Shown here one piece after another: positions 52,373 through 61,477 of a stretch of 64,000 bases of DNA. The notes below the pieces were generated by a model, which searched no databases, had not been told where the DNA came from, and saw only the letters and a program-made list of their open reading frames with translations. The translations under genes and the position numbers were made by a program. The stretch's first letter is position 1; each line of letters starts with the position of its first letter. This stretch comes from Pseudoroseicyclus aestuarii (GTDB taxonomy: Bacteria; Pseudomonadota; Alphaproteobacteria; Rhodobacterales; Rhodobacteraceae): contig NZ_QJTE01000002.1 of NCBI RefSeq assembly GCF_003217255.1, positions 682,001-746,000 of the forward strand. The letters run 5' to 3'.

Positions 52373-52574
52373 CTGCCCCTCGCGACGTTTTCTTTTGCCG
52401 TGGTTCTACCCGATCCGGCGGCGCATGAAAACGCCCGATGCCCGCAGGCGGCGGGCTTGCGCCGCCGCGGCGACTGTCCGGCAGGGAACGACTGTCTGTT
52501 TCGGGCCATTGCGGCCGCCCCGTGGTGGACTTTTGTCCGCCGGGCCTTCTATCTGGCACAAAGGAGGCGATGAC

Positions 52575-52901
52575 ATGTTGCAGACCCGGGCCAAGTACAA
52601 CATCGGACAGGTGGTCCGTCATCGGCGCCACCCCTTCCGAGGCGTGGTCTTCGACGTGGATCCGACCTTCTCGAACTCGGAAGAGTGGTACGATTCGATC
52701 CCCGAGGACAGCCGCCCCAAGCGCGAGCAGCCCTTTTATCACCTCCTCGCCGAGACGGACGAAAGCTACTACGTCGCCTATGTCTCCGAGCAGAACCTGA
52801 TGGCCGACTATTCCGGAGAGCCGGTGGATCACCCCGATCTGCAGGGGATGTTCGGCCCCTTCGAGGACGGCGCCTATTCGCGGCAGGCGCAACTGAACTG
52901 A
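52575..52901 (+). CDS. hspQ: Heat shock protein HspQ
   Basis: Protein of 108 aa in the HspQ/YccV family, which in E. coli promotes turnover of DnaA and acts as a Lon specificity enhancer. Signature: YNIGQVVRHRRHPFRGVVFD and VDPTFSNSEEWYDSIPEDSR, QPFYHLLAETDESYYVAYVS, EQNLMADYSGEPVDHPDL. A perfect AAGGAGG (52561-52567) with 7-nt spacing fixes the start at 52575. I do not see a sigma-32-like promoter in the 200-bp gap upstream. Confidence 0.94.
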   Translation: MLQTRAKYNIGQVVRHRRHPFRGVVFDVDPTFSNSEEWYDSIPEDSRPKREQPFYHLLAETDESYYVAYVSEQNLMADYSGEPVDHPDLQGMFGPFEDGAYSRQAQLN

Positions 52902-53079
52902 CGGGGCGGGGGGCGGAGCTGAACCGGCGGGGGCCGAAGCGCCGGCGCCGCACCCTGTGGGGGCAATGTGGTGCGGCGCCGGTATGGTCTTTCGACCCTG
53001 CACCTGTTTAACCCCGGCAGATGGGCGCCTGCATGACCGCTTGGTGGCGCCTTCGGGGCCATTGCAGGATGGATTGCAG

Positions 53080-53556
53080 ATGAATCACGATACCGTCACG
53101 CCGCTGCACGGCGCCGAGCTTGCCGCGCGCATCGCCGCCCTCGCCGAGGGAGAGGACGATGAGGTCGCGCTCATGGCGACCCTCGCCTGCGAGCTGCACC
53201 ATGCCGACGACCGCTTCGACTGGACCGGCTTCTACCGCGTCACCGCGCCGGAGCTTCTGAAGATCGGCCCCTATCAGGGCGGCCACGGCTGCCTGACGAT
53301 CCCCTTCGCGCGCGGCGTCTGCGGCGCCGCCGCCCGCACCGGCGAGGTGCAGATCGTCGAGGACGTGGAGGCTTTCCCCGGCCATATCGCCTGCTCCAGC
53401 AGCACCCGCTCCGAGATCGTGCTGCCGGTCTTCACCGGCAGCGGCCGGCTGATCGGCGTTCTCGACATCGACAGCGACCGTCCCGCCGCCTTCGATGCGC
53501 GCGATGCCGCCGCTCTGAACGCGATCCTGCGGCAGGTCTTCGGCCGCCTTGCCTGA
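53080..53556 (+). CDS. msrC: Free methionine-(R)-sulfoxide reductase (GAF domain)
   Basis: Cytosolic GAF-fold enzyme of 158 aa that reduces free Met-R-sulfoxide. The three characteristic cysteines are present: HGCLTIPFARGVCGAAARTG gives the first two and FPGHIACSSSTRSEIVLPVF the third; RSEIVLP and VLDIDSDRPAAFD are family-invariant. The frame opens 41 codons upstream, but homology begins at 53080. No strong ribosome-binding site is visible (GGATTGCAG). It probably complements the thiol and quinone protection genes elsewhere in the window. Confidence 0.9.
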   Translation: MNHDTVTPLHGAELAARIAALAEGEDDEVALMATLACELHHADDRFDWTGFYRVTAPELLKIGPYQGGHGCLTIPFARGVCGAAARTGEVQIVEDVEAFPGHIACSSSTRSEIVLPVFTGSGRLIGVLDIDSDRPAAFDARDAAALNAILRQVFGRLA

Positions 53557-53659
53557 GGGGCTCTGCCGCGCCTTGATCTGGGTCAAGGCGCGGCGCCCGC
53601 GGCCATGCGATCCGGGCAGGGAAGGGCCGGCACCTCCGCCCGCGCCCCGGGAGATCGCG

Positions 53660-53752
53660 ATGACCCGCCACCTCGAAATTCTGCTGCCGGCGCTGCTGGC
53701 CCTGTCCTTCTGCTTCGCCGCCCTGGGCCCGATGGTCGCGGCGGTCGCCTAG
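53660..53752 (+). CDS. Possible 30-residue single-span membrane peptide
   Basis: Short frame: MTRHLEILLPALLALSFCFA then ALGPMVAAVA. It is almost entirely one hydrophobic helix with a charged N-terminus, like other small membrane proteins. GGGAG lies 7 bp before the ATG and the frame sits in the gap between msrC and the pseudouridine synthase. There is no database evidence from here; composition and ribosome-binding site are the only support. Confidence 0.4.
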   Translation: MTRHLEILLPALLALSFCFAALGPMVAAVA

Positions 53753-53801
53753 CCGCCCGGCCGGGGATGCCCCCGGCGCCGCGATGCGCTAGGGCAGGGG
53801 C

Positions 53802-54449
53802 ATGGATGACGTCTACGACCCGCCGCGTGGCCCGCTCGAGGTGCTGCACGAGGACCACGAGATCCTCGTGGTCAACAAGCCCTCCGGCCTCCTCTCGGTG
53901 CCCGGAAAGGGCCCGCATCTCGCCGATTGCCTGATGGCCCGCATCCTGGCGGCCTATCCGACGGCGCTACTGGTGCACCGGCTGGACCGGGACACCTCGG
54001 GCGTCATGGTCTTTGCCCTGACGCCCCATGCGCAGCGCCACCTCGGCCTGCAGTTCGAGAAGCGGCAGACGAAGAAGACCTATGTCGCCCGCCTCTGGGG
54101 CGAGATGGCCGAGAAGACCGGCACCGTCGACCTGCCGCTGATCGTCGACTGGCCGAACCGCCCGCGCCAGAAGGTCGACCACGACGAAGGGCGCCCGGCG
54201 CAGACCGACTGGCGCCTGCTGCGAAAGGGCGGCGGCGAAAGCCGGGTCCGGCTCATGCCGCGCACCGGCCGCTCGCACCAGCTGCGGGTGCACATGCTGG
54301 CGCTCGGCCACCCGATTCTCGGCGATCCCTTCTACGCGACAGGCCCCGCGCGGGCGCACGAGCGCCTGATGCTGCATTCCGAGGTGCTGCAACTGCGCCA
54401 TCCCGACGGGGGCCGCGGCATGCGGTTTCGCGCCGCCGCCCCGTTCTGA
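53802..54449 (+). CDS. RluA family pseudouridine synthase (single-domain, no S4)
   Basis: rRNA/tRNA pseudouridine synthase of 215 aa. Catalytic Asp62 in LVHRLDRDTSGVMVFAL; substrate motifs ILVVNKPSGLLSVPGKG, KKTYVARLWG, and RLMPRTGRSHQLRVHMLALG with GHPILGDPFY. It lacks the N-terminal S4 RNA-binding domain, like E. coli RluA (23S U746 and tRNA U32), so a RluA-type target is the best guess. A separate gene 460 bp downstream encodes a RluC-like enzyme with an S4 domain. Confidence 0.9.
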   Translation: MDDVYDPPRGPLEVLHEDHEILVVNKPSGLLSVPGKGPHLADCLMARILAAYPTALLVHRLDRDTSGVMVFALTPHAQRHLGLQFEKRQTKKTYVARLWGEMAEKTGTVDLPLIVDWPNRPRQKVDHDEGRPAQTDWRLLRKGGGESRVRLMPRTGRSHQLRVHMLALGHPILGDPFYATGPARAHERLMLHSEVLQLRHPDGGRGMRFRAAAPF

Positions 54450-54455
54450 ACCGCG

Positions 54456-54511
54456 CCCCCTTCTTCTCTTTGGAAATATCCCGCGGGGGTGTGGGGGTGC
54501 GAAACCCCCAC
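54456..54511 (+). repeat. Dispersed repeat family 1, copy F, with hairpin
   Basis: TTCTCTTTGGAAATATCCC followed by GCGGGGGTG and a GTGGGGGT-GCGAA-ACCCCCAC hairpin (54491-54511). The hairpin replaces the GGGGGCAGCGCCCCC end seen in copies A, B and G. Located 6 bp after the pseudouridine synthase stop, so it could terminate that gene. Confidence 0.7.
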
Positions 54512-54555
54512 TCCGGCGATTGACTTCCCGCGCCCGGCGCCCGACATGCGCCCCC

Positions 54556-54912
54556 ATGACCCTGTCCCTTCTCCAGATCGCCATCGGCGGCGGTATCGGC
54601 GCCTGCCTGCGCTACGGCGCGGGCCAGCTACTGGCCTTTCCGCTGGGTACGCTGGCGGTGAACCTGATCGGCAGCTTCGCGATCGGGCTTCTCTTCGTGC
54701 AGCTCGACGCGCGCGGGCTGGCGCATTGGGGGCCGGGTCTGGTCACGGGGCTGCTGGGCGGCTTCACCACGTTTTCGGCCTTTTCGCTCGATACGCTGCG
54801 GCTGCTGGAAGACGGCCGGCTGGCCGCCGCCGGCGGCTATGTCGCGGCCTCGGTCGGGCTGGGCCTGCTGGCCTGCGGTGCCGGCCTCTGGATTGGGAGG
54901 GCCCTGCCATGA
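54556..54912 (+). CDS. crcB: Fluoride efflux channel CrcB/Fluc
   Basis: Inner-membrane protein of 118 aa with four helices, functional as a dual-topology dimer. IAIGGGIGACLRYGAGQLLA, FPLGTLAVNLIGSFAIGLLF, VTGLLGGFTTFSAFSLDTLR and a final helix carry the invariant GTLxVNxxGSF and GxxGGxTTFSTF-type motifs that line the fluoride pore. The frame opens 12 codons upstream; the family begins at 54556. No ribosome-binding site or fluoride-riboswitch pattern is evident upstream. Its stop overlaps the next ATG. Confidence 0.94.
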   Translation: MTLSLLQIAIGGGIGACLRYGAGQLLAFPLGTLAVNLIGSFAIGLLFVQLDARGLAHWGPGLVTGLLGGFTTFSAFSLDTLRLLEDGRLAAAGGYVAASVGLGLLACGAGLWIGRALP

Positions 54913-55952
54913 GCGGTGTCGAAACGCGCAAGGTCGGCCCGGACGAGGGCGATCAACGGCTGGACCGCTGGCTGCGCCGGCTGCATCCGCACCTGCCGCA
55001 GACGCGCATCGAGAAGATGTGCCGCAAGGGCGAGATCCGCGTCGACGGCGGGCGGGTGAAACCCGCGACCCGCCTCGAGGTGGGGCAGAGCGTGCGCATC
55101 CCGCCCGTGCCCGACGACATCGCCGACCGCCCGGCCGAGGCCTATCGCATCTCCCGCGCCGACGAGGAGATGATGAAGGCCGCCGTCCTTTACAGGGACG
55201 AGCACATCATCGCCATCAACAAGCCGCCGGGCCTCGCCACGCAGGGCGGCAGTGGCGTGACGCGGCATGTCGACGGCCTCGCCGAGGCGCTGCGCTTCGG
55301 CTACGAGGACAAGCCGCGGCTGGTGCACCGCCTCGACCGCGATACCTCGGGCGTGCTGCTTCTGGCGCGCACCCGTGTGATCGCCCGCGCCCTGACCGAG
55401 AACCTGCGCCACCGCGAGGCGCGCAAGATCTACTGGGCCGCCGTCGGGGGCGTGCCGCAGCCCCTGAACGGCACCGTGAAATACGCGCTGGTCAAGGCGC
55501 CGGGCCACGGCAAGGGCGGCGAGGGCGAGAAGATGCGCGCCGTCCATCCCGACGATCTGGACAAGACCTACGGCGCCAAGCGCGCCGTCACCGATTACTC
55601 GGTCATGGAATGGCTGGGCCGCCGCGCGGCCTGGGTCGCGCTCGAGCCGATCACCGGCCGCACGCACCAGCTGCGCGCCCATATGGCCGAGATGGGCCAT
55701 CCGATCATCGGCGACGGCAAGTACGGCGGATCGGGCCAAGAGAACCTGGGCGAGGGCTGGGGCGCCTCGCTGGGCGGCGAGCTGAGCCGCAAGATGCACC
55801 TGCACGCGCGCTTCCTGTCGATCGAGCATCCAGTGACGCATGCGCAGATCAAGATCACCGCGCCGCTGCCCGAGCACATGGTCCGCACCTGGGACTATGT
55901 CGGCTGGCAGGTGAAATACGCCCCCGAAGACCCCTTCACTCCCGGCGACTGA
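54909..55952 (+). CDS. RluC/RluD-type pseudouridine synthase
   Basis: Pseudouridine synthase of 347 aa. The N-terminal S4 RNA-binding domain (about 16-75, QRLDRWLRRLHPHLPQTRIE, CRKGEIRVDGGRVK) is followed by the catalytic domain: HIIAINKPPGLATQGGSGVT, catalytic Asp in LVHRLDRDTSGVLLLAR (near 140), ALEPITGRTHQLRAHMAEMG and GHPIIGDGKYGG. A 23S rRNA target of the RluC type is likely. Its start overlaps the crcB stop by 4 bp. The crcB-rluC-ATP12 neighbourhood is recurrent in alphaproteobacteria. Confidence 0.92.
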   Translation: MSGVETRKVGPDEGDQRLDRWLRRLHPHLPQTRIEKMCRKGEIRVDGGRVKPATRLEVGQSVRIPPVPDDIADRPAEAYRISRADEEMMKAAVLYRDEHIIAINKPPGLATQGGSGVTRHVDGLAEALRFGYEDKPRLVHRLDRDTSGVLLLARTRVIARALTENLRHREARKIYWAAVGGVPQPLNGTVKYALVKAPGHGKGGEGEKMRAVHPDDLDKTYGAKRAVTDYSVMEWLGRRAAWVALEPITGRTHQLRAHMAEMGHPIIGDGKYGGSGQENLGEGWGASLGGELSRKMHLHARFLSIEHPVTHAQIKITAPLPEHMVRTWDYVGWQVKYAPEDPFTPGD

Positions 55953-55962
55953 GGAGAACGCG

Positions 55963-56670
55963 ATGGCCGAATGGGCTCCGAAACGGTTCTGGACCGAGGC
56001 GAAGGTCGTCGAGGCCGAGGGCGGCTGGACCGTCGTTCTGGACGGCCGCGGGGTGCGCACGCCGGCCAAGGCGCCGCTGGTCCTGCCGAGTGAGGCCACC
56101 GCGGCCCTTGTCGCCGAGGAGTGGCAGGCGCAGGGCGAGCGGATCGAACCCGCGACCATGCCCGCGACCCGCACCGCCAATTCCGCCATCGACCGCGTCG
56201 CGCCGCAGCACGGCGCCGTGGCCGAGATGCTGGCCGGCTACGGCGAGACCGATCTTCTGTGCTACCGCGCCGAGGCGCCCGAGGGGCTGGTGCAGCGTCA
56301 GACCGAGGCCTGGGACCCGCTGCTCGAGTGGTCCGCCCAGGCCCTCGGGGCGCGGCTGCAGCTGGCGCAGGGCCTGATGCCCGTGGCGCAGGACGCCGGC
56401 GCGCTTCGTGCCCTCGCCGCCCGGGTCGAGGCGATGGATTCGTTCCGGCTGGCCGCCTTCCACGATCTCGTGGCCCTCTCGGGCTCTCTCGTGCTGGCCT
56501 TCGCGGTCACGGAGCAGCGCCTGACGCCAAGTCAGGCCTGGGAGTTGTCGCGCGTCGACGAGGACTGGCAGATCGCTCAATGGGGCGATGACGAGGAGGC
56601 CGCGGCGACCACGGCCTATCGCCGCGCCGCATTTCTGGACGCGGCCCGGTTTTATCTGCTCATCGACTGA
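55963..56670 (+). CDS. ATP12 family F1-ATPase assembly chaperone
   Basis: Protein of 235 aa in the ATP12 family, which in mitochondria binds the F1 alpha subunit before assembly. Signature: RFWTEAKVVEAEGGWTVVLD, GRGVRTPAKAPLVLPSEATA, PATMPATRTANSAIDRVAPQ, GETDLLCYRAEAPEGLVQRQ, WDPLLEWSAQALGARLQLAQ and SWELSRVDE-like ending (AWELSRVDEDWQIAQWGDDE). AGGAGAA lies 7 bp before the ATG. It closes the crcB-rluC operon. Confidence 0.93.
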   Translation: MAEWAPKRFWTEAKVVEAEGGWTVVLDGRGVRTPAKAPLVLPSEATAALVAEEWQAQGERIEPATMPATRTANSAIDRVAPQHGAVAEMLAGYGETDLLCYRAEAPEGLVQRQTEAWDPLLEWSAQALGARLQLAQGLMPVAQDAGALRALAARVEAMDSFRLAAFHDLVALSGSLVLAFAVTEQRLTPSQAWELSRVDEDWQIAQWGDDEEAAATTAYRRAAFLDAARFYLLID

Positions 56671-56788
56671 GCATTTGCCCAATCACAGATTGTAGTTCGT
56701 CCTGAAGGCGAACCCTCCCGCTTGCTTCGGCCAGCGGGATGAGTTGCACATGTCTTGACCTGTTGGCGATTATTCGCGCAACCTGTCT

Positions 56789-56804
56789 TGGCACGGGGGC
56801 AGCA
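56789..56804 (+). promoter_or_regulatory. Candidate sigma-54 (RpoN) promoter of bztABCD
   Basis: TGGCAC-GGGGG-CAGCA: the invariant GG and GC elements are exactly 10 bases apart, as in the consensus TGGCAC-N5-TTGCA. It lies 95 bp before the bztA start, inside a 228-bp gap with room for an NtrC-type enhancer site. It fits nitrogen-controlled amino-acid uptake. Confidence 0.5.
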
Positions 56805-56898
56805 AGATCCCCGAAGCACTCGCCCGAAACGGGCGCACCATAATAAACATGGCCCCCAGACAGGGGGTCGGGACCATCGAACTCAGGAAGAGGTTTCC

Positions 56899-57921
56899 AT
56901 GAAGTATTCCGCACTCTTCGGCGCGCTGACCGTGACCGGTCTGGCCGCGACCGGGGCGTCCGCCCAATCCACGCTCGAGACGGTCCAGGACCGGGGCGAG
57001 CTGGTCTGCGGCGTGAACACCGGCCTCACCGGCTTTGCCGAACAGGGCGCCGACAACGAATGGACCGGCTTCGACGTGGCGCTGTGCAAGGCCGTCGCGG
57101 CGGCGGTTCTGGGCGATGCCTCGGCCGTCTCCTACGTGCCGACCACCAGCACCGACCGCTTCGACCTGCTGACCTCGGGCCGGATCGACATGCTGTCGCG
57201 CAACACGACCTGGACCTACAGCCGCGACGTCGACCTGGCGATGGATTTCGCCGGCGTGAACTACTACGACGGCCAGGGCTTCATGGTCCGCAGCGACATG
57301 GGCGTGGGCTCCGCGACCGAGCTTGACGGCGCCACGATCTGCATCCAGTCCGGCACCACGACCGAGCTGAACCTCGCGGATTACTTCGCCACCAACGGCA
57401 TGTCCTTCACCGCCCAGAGCGGCGAGACCAACGCCGAGCTCGAGCAGGCCTTCCTCGCCGGCAGCTGCGATGCCTACACCACGGATGCCTCGGGCCTGGC
57501 CGCGACGCGCGCCTCCTTCCCGAACCCGGATGACTACATCATCCTGCCCGAGATCATCTCCAAAGAGCCGCTTGGCCCTGCCACGCGCGAGAACGACAGC
57601 GACTGGACCGACATCGTCGCCTGGACGCTGAACGCTCTGATCGCCGCCGAAGAGCTGGGCGTCACCTCCGACAACGTCGAAGAGATGGCGAGCGCCGACA
57701 ACGAGAACCCCGAAGTGCGCCGCCTTCTGGGCGTCGAGGGCGACCTCGGCCAGATGATGGGCCTCGACAACGACTGGGCCGTGAACGTCATCAGCGCCAC
57801 CGGCAACTACGGCGAGATCTTCGAGGAGTTCCTCGGCGAATCGACCCCGATCGGCCTCGCACGCGGGCTGAATGCGCAGTGGACCGACGGCGGCCTGCTC
57901 TACGCGCCGCCCTTCCGCTAA
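56899..57921 (+). CDS. bztA: Glutamate/glutamine/aspartate/asparagine ABC transporter binding protein BztA
   Basis: Periplasmic binding protein of 340 aa. Signal peptide residues 1-23 (ASA-QS). LETVQDRGELVCGVNTGLTG, EWTGFDVALCKAVAAAVLGD, LTSGRIDMLSRNTTWTYSRD and DGATICIQSGTTTELNLADY are the AapJ/BztA signature, including the DxxSRNTTWT loop. It delivers acidic amino acids and their amides to BztBC. The ATG at 56899 follows GAAGAGG and starts the four-gene operon. It is followed by a hairpin. Confidence 0.95.
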   Translation: MKYSALFGALTVTGLAATGASAQSTLETVQDRGELVCGVNTGLTGFAEQGADNEWTGFDVALCKAVAAAVLGDASAVSYVPTTSTDRFDLLTSGRIDMLSRNTTWTYSRDVDLAMDFAGVNYYDGQGFMVRSDMGVGSATELDGATICIQSGTTTELNLADYFATNGMSFTAQSGETNAELEQAFLAGSCDAYTTDASGLAATRASFPNPDDYIILPEIISKEPLGPATRENDSDWTDIVAWTLNALIAAEELGVTSDNVEEMASADNENPEVRRLLGVEGDLGQMMGLDNDWAVNVISATGNYGEIFEEFLGESTPIGLARGLNAQWTDGGLLYAPPFR

Positions 57922-57930
57922 CCTGACGCA

Positions 57931-57955
57931 CCGGGCGCGCCACGCGCGCGCCCGG
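57931..57955 (+). terminator. Intercistronic hairpin after bztA
   Basis: CCGGGCGCGC (57931-57940), 5-nt loop CACGC, GCGCGCCCGG (57946-57955): perfect 10-bp stem, 9 bp after the bztA stop. No T-run follows. Likely protects a stable bztA message while limiting read-through into the permease genes. Confidence 0.65.
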
Positions 57956-58040
57956 ACGCCCCAGACCGGCTTCGCTGGCGCGCCGCCTCGGCAGTGCCGC
58001 GATGCCTTGTATCCAGGCACTTTGCGACAAGGGGTCTGCC

Positions 58041-59315
58041 ATGGCCGCGAGCCCATCCCAAATCGGCCCGGTGTTCCGGCCCTCGATGTTGCTGTACGAC
58101 AGCCGCTATCGCTCCATCACCATCCAGATCGTCGTCCTGCTGCTGGTCATGGCCGGCATCGGCTGGCTGCTGCACAACCTCTTCACTAACCTCGCGCAGC
58201 TTGGACGGACGCTGGACTTCGACTTTCTCGGTCGCCGCGCCGGTTACGAGATCACCCCCTCGCTGATCCAGTACAGCGCCGACAACACCCATTGGCGCGC
58301 CTTGGTCGTCGGCTTGCTGAACACGCTGCTCGTGGCGCTGGTCGGCTGTATCCTGGCGACCATCGTCGGGGTTTTGGTGGGCGTGCTGCGCCTGTCGAAC
58401 AACTGGCTCGTCGGACGGCTGATGACCGTCTACGTCGAGGTCTTCCGCAACATCCCGGTGCTGTTGTGGATCCTGATGCTGTTCGCCGTGCTGAAGGAGG
58501 CCACGCCCGCGCCCAATGCCTACAGGCTGACGCCGGCGATGGTTGAGGCGGGCCAATCCGCCGATGCCTCGATGTTCCTCGGCAGTTTCGCCGTGACCAA
58601 CCGCTACACCACGATGCCGACGCCGCTGCTCTCGCGCGGGCCGGGCGGCATCGATCTGGGCTTCGTCAACTTCTCGGGCGGCTTCCTGATCCTGGCGCTG
58701 ATCCTGATCGCCTCGATCCTGGCGGTGCGCTATCTCGGGCGCCGCGCCACCCGTATCCAGGCGGAGACGGGCAAGCGGCCCACCACCTGGTGGCAGAGCC
58801 TGCTGATCCTCTTCGTGCCGGTGATCCTGGCGCTCTGGGCGATGGGCTTTTACATCCAGGTCCCCGAGATCACGAGCTTCAACTTCAGCGGCGGCATCCA
58901 GCTTTCGAACGGCTTCGTCGCGCTGACGCTGGCGCTGGCGCTCTACACCGGTGCCTTCATCGCCGAGATCGTGCGGGCCGGCATCTTGGCCGTCTCACGC
59001 GGGCAGAGCGAGGCCGCCTTCGCCCTTGGCCTGCGGCCGGGATGGACGATGCGGCTGGTGATCCTGCCGCAGGCATTGCGGGTGATCGTCCCGCCGCTGA
59101 TCTCGCAGTACCTGAACCTGACCAAGAACTCCTCTCTGGCGCTGGCGGCCAGCTACCTCGACCTGCGCGGCACGCTGGGAGGCATCACGCTGAACCAGAC
59201 CGGGCGCGGCCTCGAATGCATGCTGCTGCTCATGGCGATCTACCTGATCATCAGCCTGCTCATCTCCTCGGGGATGAACGTCTTCAATTCCCGCGTCCGC
59301 CTGAAGGAGCGCTGA
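58041..59315 (+). CDS. bztB: Amino-acid ABC transporter permease BztB
   Basis: Inner-membrane permease of 424 aa with about eight segments, longer than simple HisM-type permeases, as is normal for BztB/AapQ. MLLYDSRYRSITIQIVVLLL near the start; NTLLVALVGCILATIVGVLV and VYVEVFRNIPVLLWILMLF belong to the permease fold; the coupling loop is SRGQSEAAFALGLRPGWTMR followed by LPQALRVIVPPLISQYLNLT. AAGGGG precedes the ATG at 58041. Pairs with BztC. Confidence 0.94.
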   Translation: MAASPSQIGPVFRPSMLLYDSRYRSITIQIVVLLLVMAGIGWLLHNLFTNLAQLGRTLDFDFLGRRAGYEITPSLIQYSADNTHWRALVVGLLNTLLVALVGCILATIVGVLVGVLRLSNNWLVGRLMTVYVEVFRNIPVLLWILMLFAVLKEATPAPNAYRLTPAMVEAGQSADASMFLGSFAVTNRYTTMPTPLLSRGPGGIDLGFVNFSGGFLILALILIASILAVRYLGRRATRIQAETGKRPTTWWQSLLILFVPVILALWAMGFYIQVPEITSFNFSGGIQLSNGFVALTLALALYTGAFIAEIVRAGILAVSRGQSEAAFALGLRPGWTMRLVILPQALRVIVPPLISQYLNLTKNSSLALAASYLDLRGTLGGITLNQTGRGLECMLLLMAIYLIISLLISSGMNVFNSRVRLKER

Positions 59316-59316
59316 G

Positions 59317-60633
59317 ATGAGCGATGTTCACGCCCAGACCGTCCCCTTCGTCCGCAAGAGCATGCTCCCCGAGGCAGAGCCGCCGGCCCGCCAGCGCGGC
59401 GTGCCGCTCTGGCTGCGCGAGAACCTGTTCTCGGGCTGGTTCAACACGATCCTGACGATCCTCGGCGCCGCGGCGGCGATCTGGCTGGTCGCCAGCATCC
59501 TGCCGTGGATGCTGCGCGGCGTCTGGAACGCCGACTCCTTGCGCGAATGCCGGGACATCGTGATCGAGCGCTACGGCGAGGGCGTCACCGGCGCCTGCTG
59601 GGCGATGATCCGCGAGCGCTGGCCGCAGTACATCTTCGGCATGTACCCGCAGGACATCTTCTGGCGCCCGACGCTGGCCTTCGTGCTGCTTCTGGTCGCC
59701 ATCGCGCCGGTCCTCTACCTGTCGCTGCCGCGCAAGCTTCTGATCTTCTCGGCGCTTTACCCGGCGCTGGCCTACTGGCTGCTCTGGGGCGGGACGATCT
59801 GGCTGCCTGTCATGGTGCTTGTCGGCTTCGCCCTGGGCTGGGGCGCGCTGCGGCTGGTTCTGCCGCGCTTCGGCGCCATCGTGGCCACCGCGGTCGCGGT
59901 GCTGGTGCCCGTGCTGTGGTGGGGCCTGCTGGCCGGGGATGCGGCGCAGGACCTGCAGGGCCTCGTCCCCCTCGCATTGCGCCCGGTCGGATCGGCGGCC
60001 TTCGGCGGGTTCCTCCTGTCCTTCGTGTTGGGCGTGACCGGCGTGTCGCTGTCGCTGCCGCTGGGGCTGCTTCTGTCGCTGGGGCGGCGCAGCGACCTGC
60101 CGCTGATCCACTACCTCTGCGTCGGCTTCATCGAGTTCATCCGCGGCGTGCCGCTGATCACGCTGCTCTTCACGGCATCCCTGCTGCTGAACTACTTCCT
60201 GCCGCCGAACTCGGATTTCGACATCATCCTGCGGGTCATCATCATGGTGACGCTCTTCGCCGCGGCCTATATCGCCGAGGTGATCCGCGGCGCCCTCGCG
60301 GCCCTGCCGCGCGGGCAGTACGAGGCGGCCGATGCGCTGGGCCTCGATTACTGGAAGGCGCAGCGGCTGATCATCCTGCCGCAGGCGCTGAAGATCTCGA
60401 TCCCCGGCATCGTCTCGACCTTCATCGGGCTCTTCAAGGATACCACGCTGGTGGTCTTCATCGGGCTGCGCGACCCGCTCAAGGGCGTGACCGACATGAT
60501 CCGCCAGACCACCGCCTGGAAGGGCATCTACTGGGAGCCCTACATCTTCGTCGGCGCCCTCTTCTTCGTGATCTGCTTCAGCATGTCGCGCTACGCGATG
60601 TACCTCGAGCGCAAGCTCGAGCGCGGCCACTGA
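59317..60633 (+). CDS. bztC: Amino-acid ABC transporter permease BztC
   Basis: Inner-membrane permease of 438 aa, second half of the BztBC heterodimer. [20 protein letters not shown] near the start, a variable large periplasmic part ([20 protein letters not shown]), [40 protein letters not shown] and the coupling loop [20 protein letters not shown] followed by [20 protein letters not shown]. It starts 1 bp after the bztB stop, so translation is coupled. Confidence 0.94.
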   Translation: MSDVHAQTVPFVRKSMLPEAEPPARQRGVPLWLRENLFSGWFNTILTILGAAAAIWLVASILPWMLRGVWNADSLRECRDIVIERYGEGVTGACWAMIRERWPQYIFGMYPQDIFWRPTLAFVLLLVAIAPVLYLSLPRKLLIFSALYPALAYWLLWGGTIWLPVMVLVGFALGWGALRLVLPRFGAIVATAVAVLVPVLWWGLLAGDAAQDLQGLVPLALRPVGSAAFGGFLLSFVLGVTGVSLSLPLGLLLSLGRRSDLPLIHYLCVGFIEFIRGVPLITLLFTASLLLNYFLPPNSDFDIILRVIIMVTLFAAAYIAEVIRGALAALPRGQYEAADALGLDYWKAQRLIILPQALKISIPGIVSTFIGLFKDTTLVVFIGLRDPLKGVTDMIRQTTAWKGIYWEPYIFVGALFFVICFSMSRYAMYLERKLERGH

Positions 60634-60647
60634 CAAGGATACCGCTC

Positions 60648-61463
60648 ATGACCGATCAAGCCCTTCATCCCGACGCGCCCGCCGATGCGGCGCTGCACGG
60701 TGATCCCGCCAAGATGCAGATTTCCGACGAGGTCGCGATCCGCATTGCCGGCATGAACAAGTGGTACGGCAGCTTCCACGTGCTGCGCGACATCGACCTC
60801 ACCGTGCACCGGGGCGAGCGGATAGTGATCTGCGGCCCCTCCGGCTCGGGCAAGTCGACGCTGATCCGCTGCATCAACCGGCTGGAAGAGCACCAGTCCG
60901 GCGACATCATCGTCGACGGGACCGAGCTGAACTCCGACCTCAAGAACGTCGACAAGATCCGCTCCGAGGTCGGGATGTGCTTCCAGCACTTCAACCTCTT
61001 TCCGCATCTGACGATCCTCGAGAACTGCACGCTGGCGCCGATCTGGGTGCGCAAGACCCCCCGCAAGGAGGCCGAGGAGACGGCCATGCATTTCCTGCGC
61101 AAGGTCAAGATCCCCGAGCAGGCGGACAAGTATCCCGGCCAGCTCTCGGGTGGCCAGCAGCAGCGCGTGGCGATCGCCCGGTCGCTCTGCATGCGCCCGC
61201 GCATCATGCTCTTCGACGAGCCGACCTCGGCCCTCGATCCCGAGATGATCAAGGAGGTGCTCGACACGATGATCGAGCTCGCCGAGGAGGGGATGACGAT
61301 GCTCTGCGTCACGCACGAGATGGGCTTTGCCCAAGCGGTCGCGAACCGGGTGATCTTCATGGACCAGGGCCAGATCGTCGAGCAGAACGAGCCGCACGAG
61401 TTCTTCCGCAACCCGCGGTCCGAGCGCACCAAGCTGTTCCTGAGCCAGATCCTCGGGCACTGA
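60648..61463 (+). CDS. bztD: Amino-acid ABC transporter ATPase BztD
   Basis: Cytosolic ATPase of 271 aa energising BztBC. Walker [21 protein letters not shown] (62-81), Q-loop [18 protein letters not shown], signature [20 protein letters not shown], Walker [21 protein letters not shown] and His switch [20 protein letters not shown]. An N-terminal extension of about 30 residues precedes the ATPase core, usual for the Bzt/Aap group. It is followed 15 bp later by repeat copy G. Confidence 0.96.
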   Translation: MTDQALHPDAPADAALHGDPAKMQISDEVAIRIAGMNKWYGSFHVLRDIDLTVHRGERIVICGPSGSGKSTLIRCINRLEEHQSGDIIVDGTELNSDLKNVDKIRSEVGMCFQHFNLFPHLTILENCTLAPIWVRKTPRKEAEETAMHFLRKVKIPEQADKYPGQLSGGQQQRVAIARSLCMRPRIMLFDEPTSALDPEMIKEVLDTMIELAEEGMTMLCVTHEMGFAQAVANRVIFMDQGQIVEQNEPHEFFRNPRSERTKLFLSQILGH

Positions 61464-61477
61464 GGCCGGGCCGGGCA

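Noticed and set aside
53991-54560. Possible fluoride riboswitch upstream of crcB
   Set aside because: The region is coding for the pseudouridine synthase plus repeat copy F; I could not recognise the riboswitch core.
56660-56914. An 84-codon minus-strand frame in the bztA upstream gap
   Set aside because: No ribosome-binding site or recognisable protein; it overlaps the ATP12 end and the likely bztA promoter.
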